From JANQPD01 sp963715655 (GTDB taxonomy: Bacteria > Bacteroidota > Bacteroidia > Flavobacteriales > Schleiferiaceae), in assembly GCA_963715655.1 (NCBI GenBank), contig OY970262.1:434001-498000 (forward strand): a stretch of 64,000 nucleotides of DNA, written 5' to 3'. Positions 17,485-26,091 of this stretch are shown piece after piece. The notes under the pieces were generated by a model that was not told the DNA's origin, searched no databases, and saw only the letters and a program-made list of their open reading frames with translations. A program made the position numbers and the translations under genes. Every line of letters starts with the position of its first letter. Within the stretch, counting starts at the first letter, position 1.

Positions 17485-18848
17485 TAAATTCCTAATTCTG
17501 ATTTTACAAAAGGATTTCCCTTGTCTCTAAATAAATTTAATACTTCATCCTTTGAACGAAGAACCATTACTGCATATTCTTCTAACTTTTCTAGAGGAAT
17601 GCTACCATTTATTAATATGTCTCTTTTCATTTGTTCAAGGCTAATATCTTTTTTTAAGTAATTTATTATTGCTGGCATATCTGTAAAGCTATTCCTTGAT
17701 AAAGGTTTAGTTATATCTCTTCCATAAACTTGATTATCCTTACTTGATTTGTTTAGTGCTGCTCTACGATATATACAAGGCATACAAACCCCACAATGGT
17801 TAGATTCTTTATGTATCCATAATTGTTTACGACTTGGCTTACCACAAGACATAGATGTCTCTAAAAGACTATCAAGAAAAATATTATTTAAGCAATTTTC
17901 TACCATTTCACCTTTAGTAGAAAAACTGTATGGGTTTTCAAGTTCAACCTTAATGTCGAGGTTATTTAATAATATTTGTAGTTTAGATATTACATAAGGA
18001 TGAGTTGTCCTTGTACTAAGGGAACTCACTCTAGATGGTGTTAATGGATAATTTATTGAAATAGTACCATTTTCAGGAATAATTAGATTTGATGAAGGTG
18101 AAATAAAACAACCCAAACCAATAAAGAAGAAAGAACGACTTCTGTAATTACCCTCTGTATTAAACTTTTCTCCATTTGAATTTATTCTATTCAAAGCTAA
18201 TTTTGTTTGTATCCAATTATTCTGAATTTTCTCAGGATATTTACTTACTAATGCATCAAACAGTAAATTTTGATCTCTACTTGGTCCTGGTGATTTAAAA
18301 TCAAAGTGTGATACTAACAATATCTCTTCGTCATTATTTAACTTCTCAAGTTTGTCTATTACTCCTATTAAAGAATCCAAACCACCAGAAAACAAACTAG
18401 TTTCTTTTATTTTCGTAGAGTTAAATTGTCTTCTATTTTTATTCCATCTTCCTTTTGTTTCTATGTAACAATTTTTAACAGTATTTAATTCAAAATTAAT
18501 CGACCAGTAATCGCCTGTTAAAAATTTTAATGCTTCTTGTAAAACTTCTTCTTGACCCTTCCAATTGGTAAGATTATAGACAGGGAAACTAACATCTAAT
18601 TCTCTTGCCCATCCTTCATTAGAATAGTATTCTCTATCCAATAAGTTATCAATGCCGTAAACAAGAGCTGAGACTAAAAAAAAATCAAATTTTACAGATT
18701 TTATGTCTTTTGTTAAATCATAACAATCAACAAAATTAAGAAGAGACAACACTACTTTTTGTTCTTTCCCACTTAAATCATTAAAAACTAAATTTATTTT
18801 TGAAAATTGACCATTCGTAGCTTCGTTTATTTCAATTTTTACTTCCAT
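17484..18848 (-). CDS. qatC: QatC, QueC-like PP-loop protein of the Qat defence system
   Basis: 454 aa. The PP-loop ATP-pyrophosphatase motif SGGLDS is at 154-159 (SLFSGGLDSLIGVIDKL). A QueC-type zinc site is formed by C335 and the C352/C355/C358 cluster (NHCGVCMPCIYRRA). QueC converts CDG to the deazaguanine preQ0; in Qat the homologue is required for defence but its product is not settled, with base or protein modification being candidates. The first 150 residues are extra compared with stand-alone QueC and are typical of the defence form. It starts 6 bp after qatB and overlaps qatD by one base. Confidence 0.92.
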   Translation of the reverse strand: MEVKIEINEATNGQFSKINLVFNDLSGKEQKVVLSLLNFVDCYDLTKDIKSVKFDFFLVSALVYGIDNLLDREYYSNEGWARELDVSFPVYNLTNWKGQEEVLQEALKFLTGDYWSINFELNTVKNCYIETKGRWNKNRRQFNSTKIKETSLFSGGLDSLIGVIDKLEKLNNDEEILLVSHFDFKSPGPSRDQNLLFDALVSKYPEKIQNNWIQTKLALNRINSNGEKFNTEGNYRSRSFFFIGLGCFISPSSNLIIPENGTISINYPLTPSRVSSLSTRTTHPYVISKLQILLNNLDIKVELENPYSFSTKGEMVENCLNNIFLDSLLETSMSCGKPSRKQLWIHKESNHCGVCMPCIYRRAALNKSSKDNQVYGRDITKPLSRNSFTDMPAIINYLKKDISLEQMKRDILINGSIPLEKLEEYAVMVLRSKDEVLNLFRDKGNPFVKSELGI

Positions 18849-18854
18849 AGTTTA

Positions 18855-19592
18855 TTAAAATACGTTTAAAATATCTTGTTGTATGTTTTTAATTAATCTA
18901 TCAGCATCATCAGACCCCCAATCAAGTTTTTGCAATGAATTTACACGTTGTACACTTTTTAAACTTTCAAAAATGAAGTTTTTTATCTCCTTAAAAAGGT
19001 TATTGCAATCTGATTGATTTTTGTCCTTTATTAATTTTTCATAAAACCATTTATCCAAATGCTCATAGATATAATATCCAAAATATTGGATTATGATATC
19101 TTCTGAAGAGGATTCATCAAATCTATTTGATAATATTTCTTCCATCTCATCAATACTCTCTGCGCTTGAAACAAGTTCCTCTAATAGTTTTCTTGTGGCT
19201 TCTTTTGCTGCAACTTCATCAATTGTTGAAGCCGTACCAGAACAATATTCAATTAAATGATTTATTACATCTTCAACTGATTTATCTTGTAAATCTGTTA
19301 ACCCAGTATTCTCTAAAGTTTCACGAAGGTTATTTCCTGAACTTGTGAATGAACCTATAAAGCTTCCTATTTTTTTTGCTGTTTTAATTCCACTCTTACC
19401 TGCAATTTTTGAGCCTCCACGACCAGCTTTATTTGCTCCTCCAATTACAGTAACGTAATTCCGTAAAATCTTCTTTTTCTTTTCAGTTGGTATTGGGCCA
19501 GAGTAGCAACTTGTAGTTACAGCTATACTCAAGTCGCTCCAATTAGGCATCATAGCGGTTCTTGTACTAGAAAATGATTTTGATGTACCCAT
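18855..19592 (-). CDS. qatB: QatB, defence protein of unknown fold
   Basis: 245 aa. The N-terminus is characteristic of QatB: a short polar MGTSKSFSSTRTAMMPNW leader, then RNYVTVIGGANKAGRGGSKIAGKSG, a Gly/Ala/Lys-rich block, then mostly helical acidic sequence (DLQDKSVEDVINHLIEYCS, SSAESIDEMEEILSNRF). It has no catalytic motif that I can see. It lies 2 bp after qatA and 6 bp before qatC, so expression is coupled. Assignment depends on gene order and the N-terminal pattern. Confidence 0.85.
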   Translation of the reverse strand: MGTSKSFSSTRTAMMPNWSDLSIAVTTSCYSGPIPTEKKKKILRNYVTVIGGANKAGRGGSKIAGKSGIKTAKKIGSFIGSFTSSGNNLRETLENTGLTDLQDKSVEDVINHLIEYCSGTASTIDEVAAKEATRKLLEELVSSAESIDEMEEILSNRFDESSSEDIIIQYFGYYIYEHLDKWFYEKLIKDKNQSDCNNLFKEIKNFIFESLKSVQRVNSLQKLDWGSDDADRLIKNIQQDILNVF

Positions 19593-19594
19593 TT

Positions 19595-21505
19595 TTATTT
19601 TCTTTTTAAATTATAAGCTTTACTTACCTTATTTATCTTGTCTTTAAAGAATTCATTTAAAAATTCACCCAATAAGTGATGTGAATTATATTTGCTCAAA
19701 CTAACACCAACGGATGCTTCTATTTCGGACTTATTAAGTGTCTTTATTGTTTCAATGTAATAGGAAGTAACATTGTCAACATTTTCATCTACTAGTAGGT
19801 TAAATATGTCAAACCCAATTTTTTCTTTAGGATTCTTTTTAACATTATTTGATAATAGAATTAAGAAAGCATCTTTTTCTAGAGAAGTCAACGAATCAAA
19901 CTTTGCATTAAACATTTTTTTCCGTGTTCCAGTTGGCATTTCTTGATTTAATTCTTTAAACAAGGATTTTACAACCGGAGGTATTAAGCTAGATGCTGAA
20001 ATAGATGTAGATATCTTGTCTCTTGAAATCCAAAAGTAATCTCTTAAATCAATTTCAGATAGTTTTGGCTCAATTTGAAGCCATTTAATAATTTTGTCTT
20101 TACTCCAGTCTCCAAAACCTGCACTATCTATCTCTTGTAACTCATTACCTAAGTTATCACCATTACAAATTTCTTCTAAACTCTGTATCTCTTTTGATAA
20201 CCCACCTTGATTTAATTGCCAATCGAATAGTTGTCTAAATAGTCTAATTTCTGAATATTCTAGTAGCATAAGTTTTGCCAGAATAGAAGTGTTGAAATCA
20301 TTTAGTTTTGCTACATCTGATAATCTTTGCCTTAAAATATATGTATTAAGAAATCTTTTTATTTGTCTAGGGTTACCGTATAAACTTTGGGTTATCAGAG
20401 GAACTAATGAGGGAATTGATATAACATTCGATTTTACTTTTTCAAAATCTTCTTGAAGAAGAACTGCTTCCATATTCAACAAACCGTAGGTAGAGTATTT
20501 GTCTTTTAGTCTAAATTCCTGAAAGTCAGAATGAATGTTTGTAAATTTTTCATCACCAATTTCTCTTTTGCAAATAAGCATAGATATATAAGTTTCAACT
20601 TCTGGCTCTGATAGTTTTGGTAATGAATAAGGAAGTTGTATGAGTTTTTCTAAGTAATCCTCAACTATTCTTGAATTGTCCTCTTGTATAGGATTGGAAC
20701 TTCCATATTTATATTCAATTGCGTGTCTAACTATTCTAGGATCAGCTCCTATAACAAAAGCCGTTTTTGGAACATTTACAAACAATTTAATTGCTTCTAA
20801 ATTTTCGATTATTCTCTCAGGTTTACATCTATCTAAATCATCAATTATTACTACTAACCTTTTGAACCCTGTTGTATCTAATAAATCTATAAAATCACTC
20901 CTAAATTCAGCTACTGGATTACTAGTTGTCTTTTCTTCTTCACTTTCTTTTTGTAGTGACTTAAAAAAGTCTTCTCCTTCTTCTGAGTTTAGTTTTTCTT
21001 TTAACTTCTCTGGACTGTCAACATTCCACTCTGATAATTTTTGCATTGCAAAAGGGGCTAAACTTAGTCCTCCCGTAAAATAGGCAGATACAGCAGGAAG
21101 TGCTACATTTTTCAAAACCATACCAGCTCCTCTCATCCAGTTTATTGATTTCCAAAGTTTTTTTGCTTTTTCCTTTACGGTTTCTTTTACTTCATCACTT
21201 AAACTTTTATTGTTTTCCAACTCCTTTAATATAGAATCTAATAAAGCTGCTTTTGCATCATCATAACCCTCGAAAGTCCAGCCATTAAAATAGATACAAA
21301 GTGTATCATCATCTTTTGGCTCTCCATCCGAGTCTTGAAATTGTTCTTGAATTATTTTAAGTATACTAGATTTTCCACTTCCCCAGTCTCCAAAAACACC
21401 TATTGTTATTGGTAATACAGAATCATCTTTAATGACATCAATCAATAAGTCTGCATGTACTTTAAAGCCTAGTAAATCTTCTGAAGTTTCGTTATCTGAC
21501 CACAT
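19595..21505 (-). CDS. qatA: QatA, KAP-family P-loop NTPase of the Qat defence system
   Basis: 636 aa KAP NTPase. Walker A GDWGSGKS is at 39-46 and Walker B VVIIDDLD at 218-225, followed by DRCKPERIIENLEAIKLF and FVIGADPRIV, which are typical KAP sequences. As in other KAP proteins, a hydrophobic stretch (about 124-152, RGAGMVLKNVALPAVSAYF) is inserted between the Walker motifs and may bind the membrane. The C-terminal third is helical, with NPRQIKRFLNTYILR as the usual sensor-like segment. It is the first gene of the operon; ATP-driven sensing or assembly is the likely role. Confidence 0.92.
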   Translation of the reverse strand: MWSDNETSEDLLGFKVHADLLIDVIKDDSVLPITIGVFGDWGSGKSSILKIIQEQFQDSDGEPKDDDTLCIYFNGWTFEGYDDAKAALLDSILKELENNKSLSDEVKETVKEKAKKLWKSINWMRGAGMVLKNVALPAVSAYFTGGLSLAPFAMQKLSEWNVDSPEKLKEKLNSEEGEDFFKSLQKESEEEKTTSNPVAEFRSDFIDLLDTTGFKRLVVIIDDLDRCKPERIIENLEAIKLFVNVPKTAFVIGADPRIVRHAIEYKYGSSNPIQEDNSRIVEDYLEKLIQLPYSLPKLSEPEVETYISMLICKREIGDEKFTNIHSDFQEFRLKDKYSTYGLLNMEAVLLQEDFEKVKSNVISIPSLVPLITQSLYGNPRQIKRFLNTYILRQRLSDVAKLNDFNTSILAKLMLLEYSEIRLFRQLFDWQLNQGGLSKEIQSLEEICNGDNLGNELQEIDSAGFGDWSKDKIIKWLQIEPKLSEIDLRDYFWISRDKISTSISASSLIPPVVKSLFKELNQEMPTGTRKKMFNAKFDSLTSLEKDAFLILLSNNVKKNPKEKIGFDIFNLLVDENVDNVTSYYIETIKTLNKSEIEASVGVSLSKYNSHHLLGEFLNEFFKDKINKVSKAYNLKRK

Positions 21506-21573
21506 ATTTTATTCGATTCTTTATTTTTTTTAAATGCACCACAACAATTGTATATACAACACTGTGTTATATA

Positions 21574-21834
21574 TCATCTATATCCAGCGTTCTTTAATGG
21601 TTTCATATTTAGTGCATTATTACCCAAAATATCATCTTTTGGGTTTTTAGATTTCCCAAAACTTTGTTGGCCCAAGTAGGCATACAAGGCTATAGTTTTT
21701 GGTAATTCATGGCCTAAAAATACTTGAATTATTCGAGTGTCGGTGCCATGATCCATGAAATGTGTGGCAAAACTATGGCGAAGCACATGCGGACTTATTT
21801 CTACTAAAACTAAGTATTGTAAAAAATGTCGCAT
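21574..21834 (-). pseudogene. tyrosine recombinase (phage-type integrase), C-terminal remnant
   Basis: 86 codons containing SPHVLRHSFATHFMDHGTD, IIQVFLGHE and YAYLGQQSFGKSKNPKDDI, i.e. the second catalytic Arg (HVLRH), the His/Lys box and the tyrosine region of XerC/D-like integrases, including the KNPKDD ending common in Bacteroidota. The usual nucleophile segment Y-x-H reads YAYLG, so the third His-box pattern is altered. About 200 residues including the first catalytic Arg are missing upstream. It sits 68 bp upstream of qatA and is best read as the relic of the integrase that brought the Qat genes. Confidence 0.8.
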
Positions 21835-21964
21835 AAAAGTGCACCATGTATGATGCAGAGCGCTATTTTAAAGAGTATTTACGCAACATTGGAAACACAA
21901 TTTGATGTAAGATACCTAAAAAGCCGAGTAAGACAAAGAGTAGTTCAACACCCATATTATTCAC

Positions 21965-22002
21965 AAAAAAAGCCCGCTAATTTTGCAATCAGCGGGCTTT
22001 TT
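21965..22002 (-). terminator. strong intrinsic terminator, possibly bidirectional
   Basis: AAAAAAGCCCGCT (21966-21978) pairs with AGCGGGCTTTTT (21991-22002) around a 12-base loop. A-rich and T-rich flanks let it work in both directions. It lies just beyond the stop codon of the OmpA-family gene and marks the right edge of the Qat/integrase block. Confidence 0.85.
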
Positions 22003-22019
22003 AATTTTTTTTTAAAATC

Positions 22020-24086
22020 CTAGTTCAAACTTACTTCTACTCTGCGGCCAAAGCTTTGGCTGCCTTGCCCTACCGATTGATCGGGACCTAGGTTTACTGA
22101 TTTCAACCGTGTAGCTTCAATACCTTTTGAGGTGATATAATCTTCCACCGCCTTTGCTCTTTTCAGTGAAAGCGCGCGGTTAAATTCTACCGAACCCGTT
22201 TTGTCCGTAAAGCCTTTTATTAAAAAGCTAACATCCGTGCGTGCTTTGGCAAAGGCTATCATATCATCTAGTTGCTTTTTGCTTGCATTGCTTAAAGCAG
22301 AAGAGCTCACATCAAAAAACACGGCAACTTTCCCGGTTGTTTCAAAAGCTGTTTTGGGTTTTTCCGGTGTTGGAGTTGGTGCTACTGCGGGAGCCGGAGT
22401 TACCACCGGTGCAGGAGTGGGCTTTACTTTCATTAAGCTATCCATTTGCTGCTGCATTAAACGCAAACGCTGTTTTACTAAATTCAATTCTACTTCGGTA
22501 ATATCAATCGTGTCCAGGGGCGCACGTGCTTTTACGATAGGGCGTGTAACCGTACTATCTGCAAGGCTATCGTTTTTTATTATGGCCGAAGCCGGAACTA
22601 ATTCTGTGGAGTCTTTTGCAGCATTTCTGCGGGCCAATTCTTCCTCTAGCTTGTCTATTTGATTTTGCAAGTTAGAAACCTTGGCCCCCAAAGCTCCTGC
22701 GGTAGCGGCACCTGCTACTAACGCAGCATCATCACGCCTATTGGTTCCATTATTACTGTTGTTGTTTCGCTCATCAACAATCCGTATTTCAGTAGTAATA
22801 GGTTGCGTATTTTGAGGTGTATTTGTGCGCTGTGTATCTGGAGTAGGCGCAGGTTTTTGAGCCTGGGTGGTGTTTGTTTGCGCAGTACTTGTATCTGCCG
22901 TAGCTTTTGGCGTAACCGCAGGCGCTATGTTGCTGCGCACCTCGGTAGGCTTTGGCTTGGTAGTATCTATTAACGCAACCATTGGTTTTACTTTGGTAGT
23001 GTCTGCTAACCTAACCATAGAGTTTACCTTGGTAGTATCAGCCAATGGTAGTATAGGTTTTGCCACCACGGTGTCTTTTGTTACGGTGTCGCGTACATAT
23101 ACTATGCTATCCGGTTTTACGGGCTGGGCGTACATTGTATCGTTTTTACGTAGTGCATTTAATTCATTTATCAAACGCTGTTTCTTAATCTGATAGCGTA
23201 ATTCTTCTAACGTAGAATCGCGCACTTCTTGATACGTTTTTTGGGTAGCCAACGTATCCGCTTTAAGCGTATTGGTAGTTTGCGGTACTATAGGAAAACC
23301 GTACGCAGGTAATGCCTTTGTGGTAGTATCAATGTTTTGGATGGTAAAAGCAAAAGCTACACTATCTAGTGGTTTTGTAAAGTTGGTGGTATCTAGTTTC
23401 TTTGGTTGTATTGAATCTATCAATGGTTCCGTGGCCGGCCTGCTATACTGTATGGTAGGATAAGAAGATACGTAGGGCTTTGGCGCCTTATAACTGTAAC
23501 TTTTTTTACCAAAATTATAGTGCAGCGAAACAGAAGAATAACCTCTCAATCGGTTTCCAAAATCAAAATTTGCATCACCCCATTGATCGGTGTAGGTACG
23601 TGCCGTATAATCTACATTTATATTGATACGACTGTTTAACCTAAACTTTAAGCCACCACCAAAAGGTACGTTTAAAGAGTTTGCTTTTTCACCGTAGGCC
23701 AAACCAACATTAAAATAGGGTGCTATAAATGCCTTGCTGCCAAATAAATAGCTGTTATCAAAATAGTAACTAAGCAGTGCGCCAGAATTGGTAAGTGTAA
23801 AATCTCCCGGGCGAGTAGAGGTAAAAACTTTTAACCCAAAATCTTGCGAAAGCGAAAGTTCTAAAAAAGCGCTATACGCCAAGTAATTACTATTAAATTC
23901 AATTGCCTTATTGCTAAGCGTACTATCGTTAGCGTATGGGTTTCCTGAAATATATTGATTGCCCACACCTATTCCTAAACGCCAGTTGTAGCGATTTTGC
24001 TGCGCTTGTACGGCAAAACTTATGGCCAAAACTGCCAATAGTAAATACCCTTTTATCCATATGTGTTTTTCCGTAAATGCTATCAT
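22020..24086 (-). CDS. OmpA-family outer-membrane protein with N-terminal barrel
   Basis: 688 aa from ATG 24086, which overlaps the upstream stop codon as ATGA. Signal peptide (LLLAVLAISFAVQAQ), an outer-membrane barrel at about 25-200, a Pro/Thr-rich linker with three imperfect repeats of the type LADTTKVKPMV (around 340-380), a coiled-coil-like segment (KVSNLQNQIDKLEEELARR), and an OmpA C-terminal peptidoglycan-binding domain in the last 105 residues (FFDVSSSALS, IKGFTDKTGSVEFNRALSLKRAKAVEDYI, FGRRVEVSLN). It probably ties the outer membrane to the cell wall. It is co-transcribed with the gene at 24083. Confidence 0.9.
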   Translation of the reverse strand: MIAFTEKHIWIKGYLLLAVLAISFAVQAQQNRYNWRLGIGVGNQYISGNPYANDSTLSNKAIEFNSNYLAYSAFLELSLSQDFGLKVFTSTRPGDFTLTNSGALLSYYFDNSYLFGSKAFIAPYFNVGLAYGEKANSLNVPFGGGLKFRLNSRININVDYTARTYTDQWGDANFDFGNRLRGYSSVSLHYNFGKKSYSYKAPKPYVSSYPTIQYSRPATEPLIDSIQPKKLDTTNFTKPLDSVAFAFTIQNIDTTTKALPAYGFPIVPQTTNTLKADTLATQKTYQEVRDSTLEELRYQIKKQRLINELNALRKNDTMYAQPVKPDSIVYVRDTVTKDTVVAKPILPLADTTKVNSMVRLADTTKVKPMVALIDTTKPKPTEVRSNIAPAVTPKATADTSTAQTNTTQAQKPAPTPDTQRTNTPQNTQPITTEIRIVDERNNNSNNGTNRRDDAALVAGAATAGALGAKVSNLQNQIDKLEEELARRNAAKDSTELVPASAIIKNDSLADSTVTRPIVKARAPLDTIDITEVELNLVKQRLRLMQQQMDSLMKVKPTPAPVVTPAPAVAPTPTPEKPKTAFETTGKVAVFFDVSSSALSNASKKQLDDMIAFAKARTDVSFLIKGFTDKTGSVEFNRALSLKRAKAVEDYITSKGIEATRLKSVNLGPDQSVGQGSQSFGRRVEVSLN

Positions 24087-25243
24087 TTGGCAAGTCCTAT
24101 CCAAAGATTAATATCTGCGGTAAGCGAAATATAAGGCCTTACATACACGCTACTACTTACGGCACGGCCATTTTCCATGCCACTGTTTTCTAAAATGGTG
24201 GCTCCGGCAGAAATGCGCAAAAAGCGGTAAAATTTGTACCCTACACCCGCATAATACGGACGATTAATTAATGGCCCGGTAGCCGTTACGCCTTTATTCA
24301 AATCAAAATTATTGAAATAAACACCTAGCATTAAGGAGGTTCTGCTCCAAAAAGGCGAGCTAAATTCTTTTTTACCCAACGGAAGCGTTATGCCGGCTAT
24401 ACCACCTTGTCCAAAAGCACCGTCAATTTGATTTTGCCTAAACACGGTGCCTCCGTATCCGCCATGCAGCGTAAACACCGTTTGCGTTTTTTCAGTTTGA
24501 TAGCTGTCAATTTGTTTTAAATCTCCTAACACTTGTAAGCCTGAGTTTAATAAGTAGGCTACTTCACTATGTATGCGCGTTTTTAAGTCTAACACCAATT
24601 GCTTTTTCCGTTCCAGATTTTCTTCTTCTGAAGATTTTCTTCCTAAAATGCGATTTTGGGTGCTTTCCTCTACCAAATTAATATCATCTTTTACCAAATC
24701 AGAAAAGCCATCAAACTTGCGGTTTATCTGCGTTCGGTAAAAAGTCATAGAAGAATTTACAATCTGATTCATATCCTCAATCATATTACCGGCACCTTGC
24801 AAAAGCTCAATACGCTTGCGTTCAAAGCTTAAGTTTTGATCAATGTAGGCATCTAAATTACCATACAGTTCGGTTTTAAAATTTTCAATTTCTATGCGTG
24901 ATGCGTTTCTAAAATAAAGTAAAACAACATCGTATTCATCGCCACCGCGTAAGTAATAATTTACCGGAATTACAAAGTTTTCTCCAGTACTATTAAAGGG
25001 TCTTTTCCAAGCTTTTATGTAAAGCGCTTCTCTATCCGGGTAAGCATTGTTGCTATAAATTTGAAGTTCCACGCGGTTTACAGCCGTGCTAGCCAATCCG
25101 CGCATTTCAAAATACTTTTCTGCCGGTAAAGGTTGGCCATTGTTAAATAAGGACTTCTCGTAATCAAATGAAACGGTTTGATATTGACCTGAAACAAAAA
25201 AAGTAAAACTTGCGCATAGGCAAGAAAGTATATATTTAATCAT
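24083..25243 (-). CDS. exported protein with coiled coil and predicted C-terminal barrel
   Basis: 386 aa. Signal peptide (LSCLCASFTFFVSGQ), an N-terminal beta-rich domain (about 20-120), a long charged helical region (about 130-235; RKSSEEENLERKKQLVLDLKTRIHSEV), then beta-strands that look like half of an outer-membrane barrel (LHGGYGGTVFRQNQ, VGYKFYRFLRISAGAT, YISLTADINLWIGLAK). No named family. Its stop overlaps the OmpA-family start by four bases, so the two proteins are translationally coupled and may act together in the envelope. Confidence 0.75.
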   Translation of the reverse strand: MIKYILSCLCASFTFFVSGQYQTVSFDYEKSLFNNGQPLPAEKYFEMRGLASTAVNRVELQIYSNNAYPDREALYIKAWKRPFNSTGENFVIPVNYYLRGGDEYDVVLLYFRNASRIEIENFKTELYGNLDAYIDQNLSFERKRIELLQGAGNMIEDMNQIVNSSMTFYRTQINRKFDGFSDLVKDDINLVEESTQNRILGRKSSEEENLERKKQLVLDLKTRIHSEVAYLLNSGLQVLGDLKQIDSYQTEKTQTVFTLHGGYGGTVFRQNQIDGAFGQGGIAGITLPLGKKEFSSPFWSRTSLMLGVYFNNFDLNKGVTATGPLINRPYYAGVGYKFYRFLRISAGATILENSGMENGRAVSSSVYVRPYISLTADINLWIGLAK

Positions 25244-25454
25244 GTAGTAGTGTAAGAATGTACCGTGTAATATTTTATAATAACCTTAATACAAAGCGTT
25301 ATCTAAATAGTTTAACCTTTAAGGTAATACAGCAGCTTTAGCGGATGACAATACGCTAAAATTGTGGGTGGGATAAGTTAGATATGCGATGGTAAAACCC
25401 GAGATAAAGTACACTTCCTTAAAAGAATGTGTGTCAACTTAAACCAAGTATGTG

Positions 25455-25961
25455 CTAAGGCTTAAGTTTCCCTTGAACCCCATCATCCATTGTTTTTCCG
25501 GTAACCACCGAAGCTAACATTTTGGCAAACGCAATCATTTTTCCATGACGGGTGTCCCAATAAAAACCTTCTTGTGGTGTAAATCTCAAAAGCGTTAAGT
25601 TCGGATCTTCTGGTCCTTCTTGAAACCAAACTTTAGCCAAAGGCGACCATAATTTTTTTACCATTTCTAGGTCTTCAACAAAATCAACGGTACCAAAAAG
25701 ACTTATATAATCGCTATTCTTTTGATTGCCACATAAAAACTGTGCGCGGTTATCCGTTTCCAAATACGTGTTTCTATCACTATCACGTGCGCTGAAAAAC
25801 CAAACTGTTCCATCGTCATCCACTTTTTGGGTAGCCATTGGTGTGGCATTTAATGGTGGGGAGCTTAGGTTGCAACAAAAGAAGCCAATAGTACCTTCTT
25901 CTGCTAATTTTTGAATTTTAGCAATAGCGCGTTCGTCAAAAAGTGATTTTACCTTTCCCAT
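25455..25961 (-). CDS. pyridoxamine 5'-phosphate oxidase-like protein (general stress protein 26 type)
   Basis: 168 aa from ATG 25961 (an in-frame ATG 21 bases earlier is possible). A flavin-binding split-barrel pattern is visible: GFFCCNLSSPPLNATPMATQKVDDDGTVWFFSARDS, NYITLFG-like DYISLFGTVDFV, and the DPNLTLLRFTPQEGFYWDTRHGK segment typical of the general-stress-protein-26/FMN-binding group. The likely ligand is FMN or F420-like flavin; the substrate is unknown. It is monocistronic, with a 211-bp gap to the upstream gene cluster that shows nothing notable. Confidence 0.8.
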   Translation of the reverse strand: MGKVKSLFDERAIAKIQKLAEEGTIGFFCCNLSSPPLNATPMATQKVDDDGTVWFFSARDSDRNTYLETDNRAQFLCGNQKNSDYISLFGTVDFVEDLEMVKKLWSPLAKVWFQEGPEDPNLTLLRFTPQEGFYWDTRHGKMIAFAKMLASVVTGKTMDDGVQGKLKP

Positions 25962-26091
25962 AATATTTATTTTTGATAGCAAACATCAAATATTTTGGGT
26001 TTGTTTTAAACATTCCAGCTTTTGAAGCTTATTTTAGCAAAAATATCAAGCATTACGCTTAATGCGTTTTTGCATTTAAAATATTCATATT

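Noticed and set aside
17484..18848. QueC homologue as part of queuosine biosynthesis
   Set aside because: It is larger than QueC, stands with KAP, QatB and TatD-like genes, and no queD/queE/queF is adjacent, so the Qat reading is better.
21826..22023. Plus-strand 65-codon frame over the terminator region
   Set aside because: It runs through the strong terminator hairpin and resembles nothing; likely chance.
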